Below, in pieces: positions 16,528 through 26,995 of a DNA stretch of 64,000 nucleotides. Position numbers and translations under genes: made by a program. Under the pieces are notes generated by a model. That model was not told the origin of the DNA. It ran no database searches and saw only the letters and a program-made list of their open reading frames with translations. The first letter of the stretch is position 1, and every line of letters begins with the position of its first letter. The stretch is from DASXMR01 sp036495525 (GTDB taxonomy: Bacteria; Actinomycetota; Actinomycetes; Streptosporangiales; Streptosporangiaceae): contig DASXMR010000057.1 in the NCBI GenBank assembly GCA_036495525.1, positions 31,336-95,335 on the forward strand, given 5' to 3'.

Positions 16528-19500
16528 ATGAAACGTCGCCACAGGACAGGTCTGCCCGCAGCGCAGACGAGACGCAGGGCGGGTTCAGCCCTGCTGGTGG
16601 GAGCGTCGGCGGCGGGGCTCGTCGTCGCGCAGGCCGCAAGCGCGGTCGCGGCTCCGGTCAGCGGCCAGCAGTCAGCTGGGCAGCAGCCGCTGTCGGCCGC
16701 CGCTGCGGCTCAGCTGTCACGTAACGTCACCCAGCGCGTGATCGTCTTCCTGAAGAACGAGCCGGGCATGGCCAGTGCTCGCAGTGCCGCGATGAGCGCC
16801 AGGTCGGCGGCGATCGCCACCAGCCAGCGCCCGCTGATGAGCGAGCTGAGCCAGGTGCACGCCACCCACGTGACCGGATACCGGCTGGTCAACGCCGTCG
16901 CCGCGACGGTCTCGGCTGGCGAGGAAGCGCGGCTGCGTGCCAACCCGGCGGTCGCGCAGGTGATCCCCGACTCGATCATTCCCGCTCCCACCAGCTCGCC
17001 CTTCGCCGCCGGCGGCCCTGACACCTCGACGGCCGGCGTCAAGGCATTCGACAACTCGTGCCTGCCGCACGGCCGGGTGCAGCTGGAGCCCGAGGCGCTG
17101 CAGGTGACGCACACCGCCTCGCTCAGCAAGACGGCGAAGACCGCCAGGTCGCTCGGCATCACCGGGTCAGGTGTCACGGTCGCCTGGATCGCTGACGGCA
17201 TCGACCCGCACAACATCAACTTCATCAGGAAGAACGGCAAGTCGGCGTTCACCGACTACAAGGACTTCAGCGGCGACGGGACCACGGCGCCGACCACCGG
17301 CGGCGAGGCGTTCCTTGACGCGAACTCCATCGCCGGCCAGGGCAGGCACGTCTACAACCTGCAGCACTTCGCCGCGCGGCCGCTGTCGGCGCCGTGCAAC
17401 GTGCGGATCGAGGGCGTCGCGCCTGGCGCGAACCTGGTCGGGCTCAAGGTCTTCGGCGCGGCCGGCGCGCCGCTGTCCAACTTCCTGGACGCGATCAACT
17501 ACGCGACCGTCGTCAACCCGGTCAACGTGATCAACGAGTCCTTCGGCGGCAACCCGATCCCGGACACCGCGGTTGACGCGACCAGGGAGTTCGACGACGC
17601 GGCGATCGCGGCCGGCATCACGGTGGCGGTGTCCACCGGCGACGCCGGCATCACCAACACCATCGGCTCGCCGGCCACCGACCCGCAGGTCATCTCGGCC
17701 GGCGCGAGCACCGACTTCCGCGCCTACGGCCCGGGCCAGGCCAACGGCGCCGACATCTTCGCCAAGGGCTTCCTTGACAACAACATCGCCACCTTCAGCT
17801 CGGCGGGCTTCGACGAGACCGGGCATACGGTCGACCTCGTCGCCCCTGGCGACTCGAGCTTCACCTCCTGCGACGCCAACCTGAAGAAGTTCGATGAGTG
17901 CTCGAACTTCAAGGGCCAGGCTTCGCCGGTCCAGTTCACCGGCGGCACCAGCCAGTCATCGCCGCTGACCGCTGGCGCGGCGGCGCTGGTCATCCAGGCG
18001 TACCGCAAGACTCACGGCGGCGCGAACCCTAGTCCGGCGCTGGTCAAGCAGATCCTGCTCAGCACCGCGACCAACCTGGGTGCCCCGGCGAGCGAGCAGG
18101 GCGCCGGGCTGCTCAATACCTTCAAGGCCGTGCAGGCCGCTGAGTCCGTCAAGGTCAATGGCCTGGGCACGCCGACCGGCCGGACGCTGCTCACCTCCGC
18201 CAACCAGGTGAACTTCGCGGCCGGGCCGCGGACCGGCGAGCACCGGACCGTGACCGTCACCAACACCGGGGCGGCCGCGCAGACCGTGCACGTCAGCGGG
18301 CGGACGCTCGGCAAGTCCAGCCAGATCGCGCGCGCTACGGTTACCCTGCGCAACAAGACCAGCAGGCACTTCATCGACCAGTCCGGCTTCCCGGACAACT
18401 TCGCCGAGGTGCACTTCCGGGTCGGCAAGCACGTGAACAGGCTGAGCACCTCGATCGGGTACCGGGCCAGCAACAGCACGTTCAATGCCGCGGTGCGGAT
18501 GATCCTGGTCTCGCCGGGCGGCAAGCTCGCGGCCAACGACCTGCCGCAGGGCCTCAGCAACTTCGGCCAGGCCGACGTCGTCAACCCGGCGGCCGGCCGC
18601 TGGACCGCGGTGATCTTCAGCATCGAGGGCGGCAAGAACCTGCAGGGCACCACCGGCAAGGTGCTGTTCGCCGCGCACACGCAGCGGACGACCTCGTTCG
18701 GCAGCCTCAGCCGTCACACTCTGCGGATCCCAGCGGGCGGGCAGGCCAGCTTCACCTTCCGCAAGGCCACCCCGGCCTCGCCAGGTGACGCGGCAGGCTC
18801 GATCGTGCTGAACGCGGGCAGCGGCGCGACCTCCATCCCGGTGACGCTCAGGAGCCGGGTGCGGGTCTCGGCAGGGCACCCGGGCAGTTTCAGCGGCACG
18901 ATGACCAGCGGCAACGGCCGCGGCTCGAACGGCCAGGAGTCGTTCTACGAGTTCGGTGTCCCGGCCGGGACCGCCAGCGTGTCGGTGTCGGTCACGCTGG
19001 CAAACGACCCGGGCAACTTCTACAACGCCTACCTGATCGATCCGCACGGCCAGATGCAGGGCATCGGGTCCAACTTCCTCCAGACGAGCCCGACGGCGTT
19101 CTCCCCCACCCGGAGCCTGACCGCCTTCGCCGATCATCCGGTCGCCGGGACGTGGACGCTCGTCATCGAGTTCGACGCGCCCAGCGCCGGGAACGAGATC
19201 ACCGACCACTTCACCGGCCGGGTCTCGTTCAGCAGCGGCGTGAAGGTCACCCACGCGGGCCTGCCGCAGAGCACGTCGGTCACCCTGTCGGCCACCAAGA
19301 AGGTCTCCGTCAAGATCACCAACAACAGCAAGGCGCCGGAGGACTTCTTCCTCGACCCGCGGCTGAACGGCTCGGCCACGGCGACGCTGGCTGAGCAGAC
19401 CGGCTTCTCGAACGCCCCGGTGCCGTTTGACGGCAGCGCGGTTGCCGAGTGGCTGGTGCCGCCGCACGCGACGAACCTGGTGACCACCGGGAACGCGACC

Positions 19501-19974
19501 GTGCCCGTCACGTTCGACATGAGCCCGTTCCTCGGCGACCCTGACGTATTCTCCGGCGCCCCGTCGATGACGCCGTCGACGACCATCCCGGCGGCGCCCG
19601 GCGACACGCTCAGCCCCGGCGGCTGGGTCGCCGTCGCGCAAATCGGCGCCACCAACGGCTTTGTCTCGCCGGCACCGGGCGGTGGTGTCGTCAGCAGCAT
19701 GACGACGACGGCCACGATGCAGCCGTTCGACCCGTCCGTCACCTCGAACGTGGGCGACTGGTGGCAGTTCTCCGTCAACCTGAGCAACGGGTTCGGACTG
19801 TTCCAGATCAAGCCGGGGCAGACCAGGACGATCACGCTGACGATCAACCCGGCTAACGCGGCGTCGACCACGGTGCAGGGCAGCCTGTACCTGGATGACT
19901 TCGTGTCGGCGCCGGGCAATAACAGCGGCAGCGAGATCATCAAGATCCCGTACGCCTACACCGCCGGCGGGTAA
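16528..19974 (+). CDS. Secreted S8 subtilisin-like protease with long C-terminal beta-rich region
   Basis: The 1148-residue protein has a signal peptide (about residues 1-45) and an I9-type propeptide (GYRLVNAVAATVSAGEE). A subtilase domain follows, with D223 in VAWIADGIDPHN, probable catalytic H274 in GQGRHVYNLQHF and S475 in GGTSQSSPLTAG. The His motif lacks the usual HGTHVAG and must be treated as an assignment by position. About 650 further residues contain repeated beta-sandwich-like segments (TVTNTGAAAQTVHVSG, PAGTASVSVSVTLANDPGNF). These resemble the fibronectin-like and P-domain-like tails of large actinobacterial subtilases. ATG 16528 follows AAGGA and places the start downstream of the shared promoter. 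Confidence 0.88.
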   Translation: MKRRHRTGLPAAQTRRRAGSALLVGASAAGLVVAQAASAVAAPVSGQQSAGQQPLSAAAAAQLSRNVTQRVIVFLKNEPGMASARSAAMSARSAAIATSQRPLMSELSQVHATHVTGYRLVNAVAATVSAGEEARLRANPAVAQVIPDSIIPAPTSSPFAAGGPDTSTAGVKAFDNSCLPHGRVQLEPEALQVTHTASLSKTAKTARSLGITGSGVTVAWIADGIDPHNINFIRKNGKSAFTDYKDFSGDGTTAPTTGGEAFLDANSIAGQGRHVYNLQHFAARPLSAPCNVRIEGVAPGANLVGLKVFGAAGAPLSNFLDAINYATVVNPVNVINESFGGNPIPDTAVDATREFDDAAIAAGITVAVSTGDAGITNTIGSPATDPQVISAGASTDFRAYGPGQANGADIFAKGFLDNNIATFSSAGFDETGHTVDLVAPGDSSFTSCDANLKKFDECSNFKGQASPVQFTGGTSQSSPLTAGAAALVIQAYRKTHGGANPSPALVKQILLSTATNLGAPASEQGAGLLNTFKAVQAAESVKVNGLGTPTGRTLLTSANQVNFAAGPRTGEHRTVTVTNTGAAAQTVHVSGRTLGKSSQIARATVTLRNKTSRHFIDQSGFPDNFAEVHFRVGKHVNRLSTSIGYRASNSTFNAAVRMILVSPGGKLAANDLPQGLSNFGQADVVNPAAGRWTAVIFSIEGGKNLQGTTGKVLFAAHTQRTTSFGSLSRHTLRIPAGGQASFTFRKATPASPGDAAGSIVLNAGSGATSIPVTLRSRVRVSAGHPGSFSGTMTSGNGRGSNGQESFYEFGVPAGTASVSVSVTLANDPGNFYNAYLIDPHGQMQGIGSNFLQTSPTAFSPTRSLTAFADHPVAGTWTLVIEFDAPSAGNEITDHFTGRVSFSSGVKVTHAGLPQSTSVTLSATKKVSVKITNNSKAPEDFFLDPRLNGSATATLAEQTGFSNAPVPFDGSAVAEWLVPPHATNLVTTGNATVPVTFDMSPFLGDPDVFSGAPSMTPSTTIPAAPGDTLSPGGWVAVAQIGATNGFVSPAPGGGVVSSMTTTATMQPFDPSVTSNVGDWWQFSVNLSNGFGLFQIKPGQTRTITLTINPANAASTTVQGSLYLDDFVSAPGNNSGSEIIKIPYAYTAGG

Positions 19975-19989
19975 CCCGCCAGCTGACAG

Positions 19990-20028
19990 CGCCGCTGCCG
20001 GGCGGGGACCTCCCGCCCGGCAGCGGCG
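19990..20028 (+). terminator. Terminator after the S8 protease gene
   Basis: CGCCGCTGCCGGGCGGG (19990-20006) pairs perfectly with 20012-20028. The 17-bp stem has a 5-nt loop and is followed by TCTTGCTGTC. It begins 15 nt after the stop codon. Confidence 0.8.
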
Positions 20029-20137
20029 TCTTGCTGTCGGATGGGCGATCCGCTGCTGTCAGCTAGCGACGGCCCGCGTACAGGTCCCCGCTAGCCAGGT
20101 CGGCGGATGTGGCGCCGGTACCGCGGTGGTTTATGGC

Positions 20138-20569
20138 TTACGGCGCGCTGGTGCCTGACCTGCCGTAGGCGTCCTGCAGCCGGACCACGTCCTCGCGCCA
20201 GCCAGGCGGCGCAGTCGAGACCTCGGCGAAGGTCAGGTCGGCCACGGCGGTGATCCGGTGCACGACGCCGGCCGGCAGCCGGATGGTGTCGCCTGGGCCG
20301 AACAGTCGCTCGGTCAGCTCGCCGCCAACCGGCCCGTACTGCACCCTGGCCTGGCCAGACAAAACCGTGCTCGTCTCGTCCTTGCTGTGGTGGTACTGCA
20401 GGCTGAGCGAGTGACCGGCGTTCACGTGGATGATCTTGCCGGCGTACTGGCCGTCCACCGCCGCGAAGATCATCTCGTGTCCCCACGGCTTGTCCTGCCT
20501 GGCCGGCCGGTAGACCTCGGCGCTCGGGCCGGCCGGGAGCGTGCCGTTCGGGTCCTGCACACCGGTCAC
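20138..20569 (-). CDS. Cupin-domain protein (phosphomannose-isomerase-type cupin)
   Basis: The 143-residue single-domain cupin has KPWGHEMIF, then HSLSLQYHHSKDETSTVLSG (metal-binding His/Glu motif 1), then GDTIRLPAGVVHRI (motif 2). The WGHE opening and the motif spacing resemble the cupin domain of type-II mannose-6-phosphate isomerases and WbuC-like sugar cupins. It is too short to be a complete sugar isomerase with a nucleotidyltransferase domain. GTG 20569 is preceded by GGGAGG at good spacing. The aminotransferase gene lies 40 nt upstream on the same strand, so the two are probably co-transcribed. Function beyond a metal-binding cupin is not known. Confidence 0.8.
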   Translation of the reverse strand: MTGVQDPNGTLPAGPSAEVYRPARQDKPWGHEMIFAAVDGQYAGKIIHVNAGHSLSLQYHHSKDETSTVLSGQARVQYGPVGGELTERLFGPGDTIRLPAGVVHRITAVADLTFAEVSTAPPGWREDVVRLQDAYGRSGTSAP

Positions 20570-20609
20570 GCAAGCCTCCCTGCTGCTTCGATGCGGATGC
20601 TGCCCGATC

Positions 20610-21776
<1,167 letters not shown>

Positions 21777-22114
21777 CAGCTCCCACCAGATCGTCAGCCA
21801 GCAGACCAAAGCCCATCCAACACGATCCGCCAGCCGCACACCCCACTCGGTCCGTCACCGACAGGACGCCTGCCGAGGCTGACCGCGCCAGCGGCGGGAC
21901 GGGCGCCCGGCGAGGTGGCTGGGTCACCAGGTGCCAGTTGCAGGTGCCTTTAGCAAGGCTTTAACGGGGGTTGCTGCTGTGTTGGCGAAGCTGCGGCGAC
22001 ACTAGCTAGCCGCAGGGGGATCTCCCGCGGCCGGGCCGGCCGTGGTCGAGGATGGCGGCCGGTGGCCGGTTACCCGATAAGTCGTGTGAAGCGAGCCCAC
22101 GGGGGACGGGTCTG
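21777..22114. other. 338-nt divergent intergenic region
   Basis: It separates the aminotransferase and membrane-protein genes. It holds no gene. A palindromic CTAGCTAG-type patch at about 22002-22010 with TTGGCG at 21982 may be a weak promoter for the membrane-protein gene. I see no other structure. Confidence 0.3.
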
Positions 22115-23746
22115 GTGGCTGGCGACGAGCTGGCGCATGGCGGGCACGAGGGGGCGGCGCAGCAGGCAGGCGGCGGCTGGCAGTCGCTGGCCGGCCGGCT
22201 GGTGCGCCGCTTGCCCGCCGTGCGGCTGCCAGCTGACGGTCCGCTGTGGCTGTCGGTCTTCTGTGTCTCGCTCGGGGCGCTGCTGATCCGGTTCCTGATA
22301 CCGGTGCCGGTGGCCCAGGCCGACAACAGGGACGGCCCCCGGCTGCTGTGCGGCCTTGGTCTTAGCCCGGTGACCGGCGGGCATCCGCGCTTCTTCCGGT
22401 TTGCCTACTTCGACTACCTGACCGCGCCGCAGATCTGCCGCGGCCGGCTGCCTTACCCGTCGTCGGAGCTGGTGCCGCTGCTGGTCGCCAGGGTGCTCAC
22501 TCCCGTCTTCGGGCTGCGCGGCGACCTCAACATGATCGCGCTCGGCGTGCTGATGTGCGTGCTGGCCTCGGTGGGCATCGCCAGCCTGGCCACCGGGCTG
22601 CGGATACCGCTCTGGGGCCGCCTGCTGGTAGCGGCCGCGACGTGGCTGATCATGGCGGACGCGGCGTTCTTCGACGTTGACGCCGGCCCGTTCAGTGAGC
22701 CTGCCGCGCTGGTCGGTCTGCTGCTGGTCGCGGCTGGCGTGGTCTACCTCGGCCGCGGCGGCCGGGCCGGCGCGTTCGGGATCGCGCTGGCAGGCACGGG
22801 CGGCTTCCTGGCGATCCTGTCCAAGGAGCAGTACCTGTTCCTGGCGGTCCCGGTCTGCGTCACCCTGGTCCTCGCCACCGCCAGGCACGGCAGGTGGCAC
22901 AGGCTCGAGCGGTTCCGGACCCCGCAGGCGCTCTGGGCCAGCGCCGTAGCCGCCGGCCTGGCCCTGCTCACGGCTGGCTATCTCGCCTGGGACTACCTGA
23001 GTCACTACGGCCGGCGGCTGCACTACATCCAGGCCGTGGACATGATCTTCACCGACATAGTGACGAAACGCTCGACCGCGCCGGCCGCGCTGCACGCGCT
23101 GCACCTGCCGGTGAGCTGGGCGAAGTACGCCGGCCGTTACTACTGGGACCGCGGCTCGGTACGGACCAGCCCGCTGCTGCACCGCTACACCGGACAGCTC
23201 GGCGACGGCAACATCGAAAGGTACCTGCTGACCCATCCAGCCGCGGCGGCGAGGATCGGGCAGAGCGCCGCGAAGCAGGCGCAGGCCTTCCGGGTCACCA
23301 CGCTCGGCGATTACCCGGCCTACGCCGGGCACCCGCCGGGTACCACCGAGTCCAGGGTCGCCGTCGTCACCTGGCTGATGCACCAGCTGCCCGCCGGCCT
23401 CGGCCTCGGCTTCTATCTCCCGCTGTGGGCGGTCATGATCGCGGTCGCCGCCATCTCGCTGCGGCGGGCCGGCGGCCGGCCGTGGCGCCGCGACGGCGCC
23501 GCCATGGTGCTGTGCATGACCGGCTGCGCCCTGGCCGCCTTCGTGCCGCCGGCCTACTTCGCCGGCATCTCCACGACCAGGCACATGGTGGGCGCGAACC
23601 TGGCCACCCTGCTCGCCCTGGTAGTCACCGTCGCGCTCGCCGCCTCGCTGGTGGCCAGCGGCGTCGCCCGCCGGCGCGGCGACCGCGAGCTGCGGCGCGC
23701 TCCGGCCGCATCTGGCCAGCGGCCGAGCCGGGTCAGGGTCAGCTAG
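22115..23746 (+). CDS. Polytopic integral membrane protein, unknown function
   Basis: The 543-residue protein has a hydrophilic N-terminus and about nine to eleven hydrophobic segments (for example WLSVFCVSLGALLIRFLI, IALGVLMCVLASVGIASL). A long extracytoplasmic loop of about 150 residues contains Tyr/Trp/His-rich sequence (WAKYAGRYYWDRGS), and membrane spans return at the C-terminus. This topology resembles GT-C lipid-linked sugar transferases, but I find no certain catalytic Asp motif, so the assignment stays open. I prefer GTG 22115 because GGGGGACGGG precedes it. ATG 22052 has no properly spaced ribosome-binding site. It converges on the deacylase gene. Confidence 0.75.
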   Translation: MAGDELAHGGHEGAAQQAGGGWQSLAGRLVRRLPAVRLPADGPLWLSVFCVSLGALLIRFLIPVPVAQADNRDGPRLLCGLGLSPVTGGHPRFFRFAYFDYLTAPQICRGRLPYPSSELVPLLVARVLTPVFGLRGDLNMIALGVLMCVLASVGIASLATGLRIPLWGRLLVAAATWLIMADAAFFDVDAGPFSEPAALVGLLLVAAGVVYLGRGGRAGAFGIALAGTGGFLAILSKEQYLFLAVPVCVTLVLATARHGRWHRLERFRTPQALWASAVAAGLALLTAGYLAWDYLSHYGRRLHYIQAVDMIFTDIVTKRSTAPAALHALHLPVSWAKYAGRYYWDRGSVRTSPLLHRYTGQLGDGNIERYLLTHPAAAARIGQSAAKQAQAFRVTTLGDYPAYAGHPPGTTESRVAVVTWLMHQLPAGLGLGFYLPLWAVMIAVAAISLRRAGGRPWRRDGAAMVLCMTGCALAAFVPPAYFAGISTTRHMVGANLATLLALVVTVALAASLVASGVARRRGDRELRRAPAASGQRPSRVRVS

Positions 23747-23800
23747 CCACTGCGGGCTAGCTCACCGTCAGTCGGGCCCGGCGCCACGGCGAAACGGGCG

Positions 23801-24730
23801 CTACTGCGCGCCGAGGCCGAGCAGCAGGCCGCCTGCCTCCACGGCCGGCGAGCTGGTCAGGAACATCGGCACGCCGCCCGCTGGTGCGGTGACGCGCTCG
23901 AGCACCTCGCTGCCGTCGAGACTGCTGACGGTGCCGAGGAGCTGGCCGGCCGCTACCTGCTCGCCAGTGCCGACGGCCGGCTCCCACCAGCCCTCATGCT
24001 CGCCGTACAGCCAGATGAACCGGGACAGGAAGGTCGGCGGCTGCTCGCGGCCCTGGTCGCCGTCGGGCCGCCGGCTCATGCCGAGCTGAGCCAGCACCCC
24101 GTCGAGGCCGCGCACGTGCCTGGCCACGGCGTCCGGCTCGACCAGGCCGCAGCCGCCTGACTCACCGATGATCGCCGGGATGCCGATTTCGGCGGCGGCG
24201 GCGCTCGACGTGCCGCCCACCGCGCGGTCCGGGCCCGGTTCCTGCCGGATCACGTAGCCGAGGCCGTAAGCCACCGCCAGTTCCCTGGCCGCCGCCTCGG
24301 CCGGCCCGGAGTCGTAGATCGCGAATGGCTCCAGCGCCTCGACCATGTCCCCGGCGTGGGCATCGACCAGGGCATCCGAACCCTCGATAAGCGTGCTGAA
24401 CACCTCGTGCGCCAGCCGCTGGGCCAGCGTGCCGGCCGGGTCACCCGGAAAGCAGCGATTAAGGTTCTTGCCGTCCTGCGGGACCACGAACGGCGTGCGC
24501 GCGCGGAAGGCCGGCCGGTTCAGCACCGGCACCGCCCTTACCCGACCGGCCAGCTCGCGGTCGGCGAGCCCGGCCGTCCACCGGCGCACCGCGGCCATGG
24601 ACGCATACTCACAGCCGTGCACCCCCGAGATCACGGTCAGCAGCGGCCCGTCGGCTGCGCCGGTGACCTCCACCAGCGGCACGTCGAGGCCGGCCAGCGG
24701 CAGGGTACGCCGGGTCAGTGTGCTTGGCAT
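23801..24730 (-). CDS. AstE/AspA-family zinc deacylase (M14-like)
   Basis: The 309-residue member of the succinylglutamate desuccinylase/aspartoacylase family has zinc-ligand motif SGVHGCEYASM (H-x-x-E) and the second His in LVDAHAGDM. It also has DGKNLNRCFPGDP, the substrate-carboxylate-binding NR motif. The C-terminal ~90 residues (VGTGEQVAAGQLLGTV) form the beta-barrel typical of the family. Such enzymes remove acyl groups from N-acylated amino acids or related amines. It starts 2 nt after the stop of the reductase-amidase fusion, so the two are one operon. Substrate unknown, but the neighbourhood suggests uptake and deacylation of an amide-linked nutrient. Confidence 0.87.
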   Translation of the reverse strand: MPSTLTRRTLPLAGLDVPLVEVTGAADGPLLTVISGVHGCEYASMAAVRRWTAGLADRELAGRVRAVPVLNRPAFRARTPFVVPQDGKNLNRCFPGDPAGTLAQRLAHEVFSTLIEGSDALVDAHAGDMVEALEPFAIYDSGPAEAAARELAVAYGLGYVIRQEPGPDRAVGGTSSAAAAEIGIPAIIGESGGCGLVEPDAVARHVRGLDGVLAQLGMSRRPDGDQGREQPPTFLSRFIWLYGEHEGWWEPAVGTGEQVAAGQLLGTVSSLDGSEVLERVTAPAGGVPMFLTSSPAVEAGGLLLGLGAQ

Positions 24731-24732
24731 GG

Positions 24733-26886
24733 TCAGGCCTCCGTTCCCGCGGCGGGCCGGGCGGCTCCGCCAGCGATCAGTGCCTCGGCATCGGCGGCCG
24801 CGCGCAGCAGCGCCAGGTCGCCGCCGCGCCGTCCGGCCAGCTGCAGCCCGGCCGGCAGCCCAGCGGCAGGGACGGGCAGCGAGATCGCCGGATGACCGCC
24901 CAGATTGTACGGCCCGGTGAAGCGGCCTTCCCCGCTGTCGTCGCCGGTGCCGAACGGCGGGTCCTGCTCCGGCGCCTGGAAGCCCACGGTCGGGCCGGCC
25001 AGCAGGTCGACGTCTGCCATGCTCTCGTCGATGGCGGCTCGCAGCCGGTCCCGCTCGGCCAGCGCGTCGCGGTACTGCGCTGCGGTCACCGAGCGGCCGT
25101 AGTCCAGCAGCGCCCTGGTGCCCTCCGCATACCCCGCGATGTCGCGGCCCTGATGCACCTGCCACGCCTCCCGCGCCACGATGACCCCGAGCACCTGCTC
25201 CCAGCCGGCCAGTTCGTCAAGCCACGACCCGGCCAGCTCGCGCAGCTGCCAGCCGGCCCCCGACAGCGCGGTGAGCGCCTCGCTCACCGCGTCGCGTACT
25301 TGCCTGGTGACCGACCGGTCGGCCAGCTGGCTGGCCAGCACCCCGACCCGGTAGGCAGGCTCCCTGGCGGCCTGCTTGGCGCGCCGGTCAAGGCCCGCCA
25401 GCACCGGCAGCAGCGCGACCGTTCCGGCCACCGACGCGGTCAGCGTGCCCGCGTGGTCGCAGCTGGGGGACAGCGGGAAGATGCCGTCGACGGGCACCAG
25501 GCCGTAGCTGGGCTTGAGCCCGACCACGCCGCAGTAGGCGGCCGGGATCCTGATCGAGCCGCCGGTGTCGGTGCCGAGCGCAAGCTGGCACGCGCCGGCC
25601 GCGACCAGCGCCGCCGAGCCGCCGGACGACCCGCCTGAGGTGCGCGATGGGTCGAGCGGGTTGCGGGTGTCCCCGACCCGCGGATGCGCGAACCCCGCCG
25701 CGTACTCCAGGCACTGGGTGGTGGCGAACACCTCGGCGCCCGCCGCCCGCAGCCGGCGTACCACCTCAGCATCGGCGGCCGCTGGCGTCTCGTCGTGCAC
25801 CGGGCTGCCGAAGGTGGTCGGCACGCCTGCCACGCTGATGATGTCCTTGACCGCGACCGGCTGCCCGGCCAGCGGACCGTCAGCCGCCCTGGCCGGCGCG
25901 CTTATCAGGGTCACCAGCGCGTTGACGGGGCGGCCGAGCCGCTCGGCCCGCTCGTAAGCCGCGAGCAGCTCAAGGCCCGCCCTGGAACAGCTACGGTCGC
26001 CGCTCTCGATGGCGCGAACCAGGCTCGCTACCTGGCGCACCAGCGGGCCGTGCAGCGGGCCGAGAATCGCGTTCACCTCGGTCGGCCGGTGCAGCACCGC
26101 CAGGTCGCGGTACACCCCGGAGTGGGTCTTGGCCGACGCCCGGTTGAATTCCGCCAGCCGGTCAAGCGAGCCGGGCAGGTCGGCCGGGTCGAACCCGTCG
26201 AAGGGCATCGGGGCGACCGGCGCCTCGGCGAGTACCTGCCGCGCCAGTTCCAGCAGCAGGGGATGGAACGCGGCATCGCCAAGCACCTCGCAGATAGCCA
26301 GGTCGCTGACGGCGGTGGCGAAGAGCATCGCGCCGTAGGCCTGCTTGGCCCACAGGTAGCCAAGCACGTTCGTGGTCACCGCGGCGTCGGCGATATCGGC
26401 GGCCAGCACGCGCACCCGGTCGCTGACCGTGCCGTCGAGCTCACCGACGACGAACGTCCCCCGGTTGCCGCGCAGCACCACGCCTGGCTCGATCACGTCA
26501 GCGCCGAAATTAACGAACGCCTCGACTACGCGCGCTGTGCCGACGGCCCTCGCGAGGATCTCCGCGTTCAGCCCGTTCTGCAGCGAGACGACGTGGCCGT
26601 CGTCGGCCAGCCGTCCCGCCAGCGCGGCAGCGGCCGTCGCGGTGTGATGCGCCTTGACCGCGAGCAGTACCGGGCCGGTCATCGATGCGGGCAGCTCAGC
26701 CGGGCTGATCGCCGGGAGCTGCACGGTGAAGTTCTCCACCGGGCCGCGAATGGTCAGCCCGCGCTCGCGCACCGCGTCAACGACCAGTGGGTCAGCGTCG
26801 GCGACGACCACCTCGTGCCCGCCCGCGACCAGCCCGGCCGCGACCGTCCCGCCGATGGCGCCGCAGCCGATGACGTGGTATCGCAC
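24733..26886 (-). CDS. Fusion of ketopantoate-reductase-like (ApbA/PanE) and amidase-signature domains
   Basis: The 717-residue protein joins two enzymes in one uninterrupted frame. Residues 1 to about 310 are ApbA/PanE-like: the Rossmann GCGAIGG motif, SLQNGLNAE, the catalytic-Lys region LWAKQAYGAM and the HRPTEVNAILG helix of the C-terminal domain. From about 318 an amidase-signature enzyme follows with its complete Ser-cisSer-Lys machinery: Lys in PVAVKDII, cis-Ser in SGGSSGGSAA and nucleophile Ser in GTDTGGSIRIP. The amidase lacks the roughly 60 N-terminal residues usual for the family. It is divergent from the peptide-importer operon and co-transcribed with the deacylase. Coupling amide hydrolysis to a hydroxy/keto-acid redox step is inference. 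Confidence 0.88.
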   Translation of the reverse strand: MRYHVIGCGAIGGTVAAGLVAGGHEVVVADADPLVVDAVRERGLTIRGPVENFTVQLPAISPAELPASMTGPVLLAVKAHHTATAAAALAGRLADDGHVVSLQNGLNAEILARAVGTARVVEAFVNFGADVIEPGVVLRGNRGTFVVGELDGTVSDRVRVLAADIADAAVTTNVLGYLWAKQAYGAMLFATAVSDLAICEVLGDAAFHPLLLELARQVLAEAPVAPMPFDGFDPADLPGSLDRLAEFNRASAKTHSGVYRDLAVLHRPTEVNAILGPLHGPLVRQVASLVRAIESGDRSCSRAGLELLAAYERAERLGRPVNALVTLISAPARAADGPLAGQPVAVKDIISVAGVPTTFGSPVHDETPAAADAEVVRRLRAAGAEVFATTQCLEYAAGFAHPRVGDTRNPLDPSRTSGGSSGGSAALVAAGACQLALGTDTGGSIRIPAAYCGVVGLKPSYGLVPVDGIFPLSPSCDHAGTLTASVAGTVALLPVLAGLDRRAKQAAREPAYRVGVLASQLADRSVTRQVRDAVSEALTALSGAGWQLRELAGSWLDELAGWEQVLGVIVAREAWQVHQGRDIAGYAEGTRALLDYGRSVTAAQYRDALAERDRLRAAIDESMADVDLLAGPTVGFQAPEQDPPFGTGDDSGEGRFTGPYNLGGHPAISLPVPAAGLPAGLQLAGRRGGDLALLRAAADAEALIAGGAARPAAGTEA

Positions 26887-26897
26887 GCCGCGAGATG

Positions 26898-26911
26898 TTA
26901 CAACACTGTAA
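26898..26911. promoter_or_regulatory. Candidate operator (inverted repeat) in the divergent promoter region
   Basis: TTACA-ACAC-TGTAA is a 5-bp inverted repeat, 12 nt upstream of the fusion-gene start and overlapping where its -10 would lie. Arms of this kind suit a small dimeric regulator (GntR- or LacI-like). Confidence 0.35.
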
Positions 26912-26967
26912 AAGCACCAGTCACACCCAACGTCCGCTATTTACAAACCCGTGTCCCAAGCGCCACA

Positions 26968-26995
26968 TTGACTGGACAAAGGTTTGCTCTAGCAC
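26968..26995 (+). promoter_or_regulatory. Sigma70-type promoter of the peptide-importer operon
   Basis: TTGACT (26968-26973) and TAGCAC (26990-26995) are separated by 16 nt, in an AT-richer stretch about 70 nt before the lipoprotein gene. Transcription would start near 27002. Confidence 0.5.

Noticed and set aside
22070..23584. 504-residue antisense frame opposite the membrane protein
   Set aside because: Low-complexity, Arg/Gln/Pro-rich, without a ribosome-binding site. The sense frame encodes clear transmembrane helices.
23801..26886. Firm assignment of the locus to pantothenate degradation
   Set aside because: Ketopantoate-reductase-like and amidase domains invite it, but the amidase family is too broad and no pantothenase- or pantoate-specific feature is visible.
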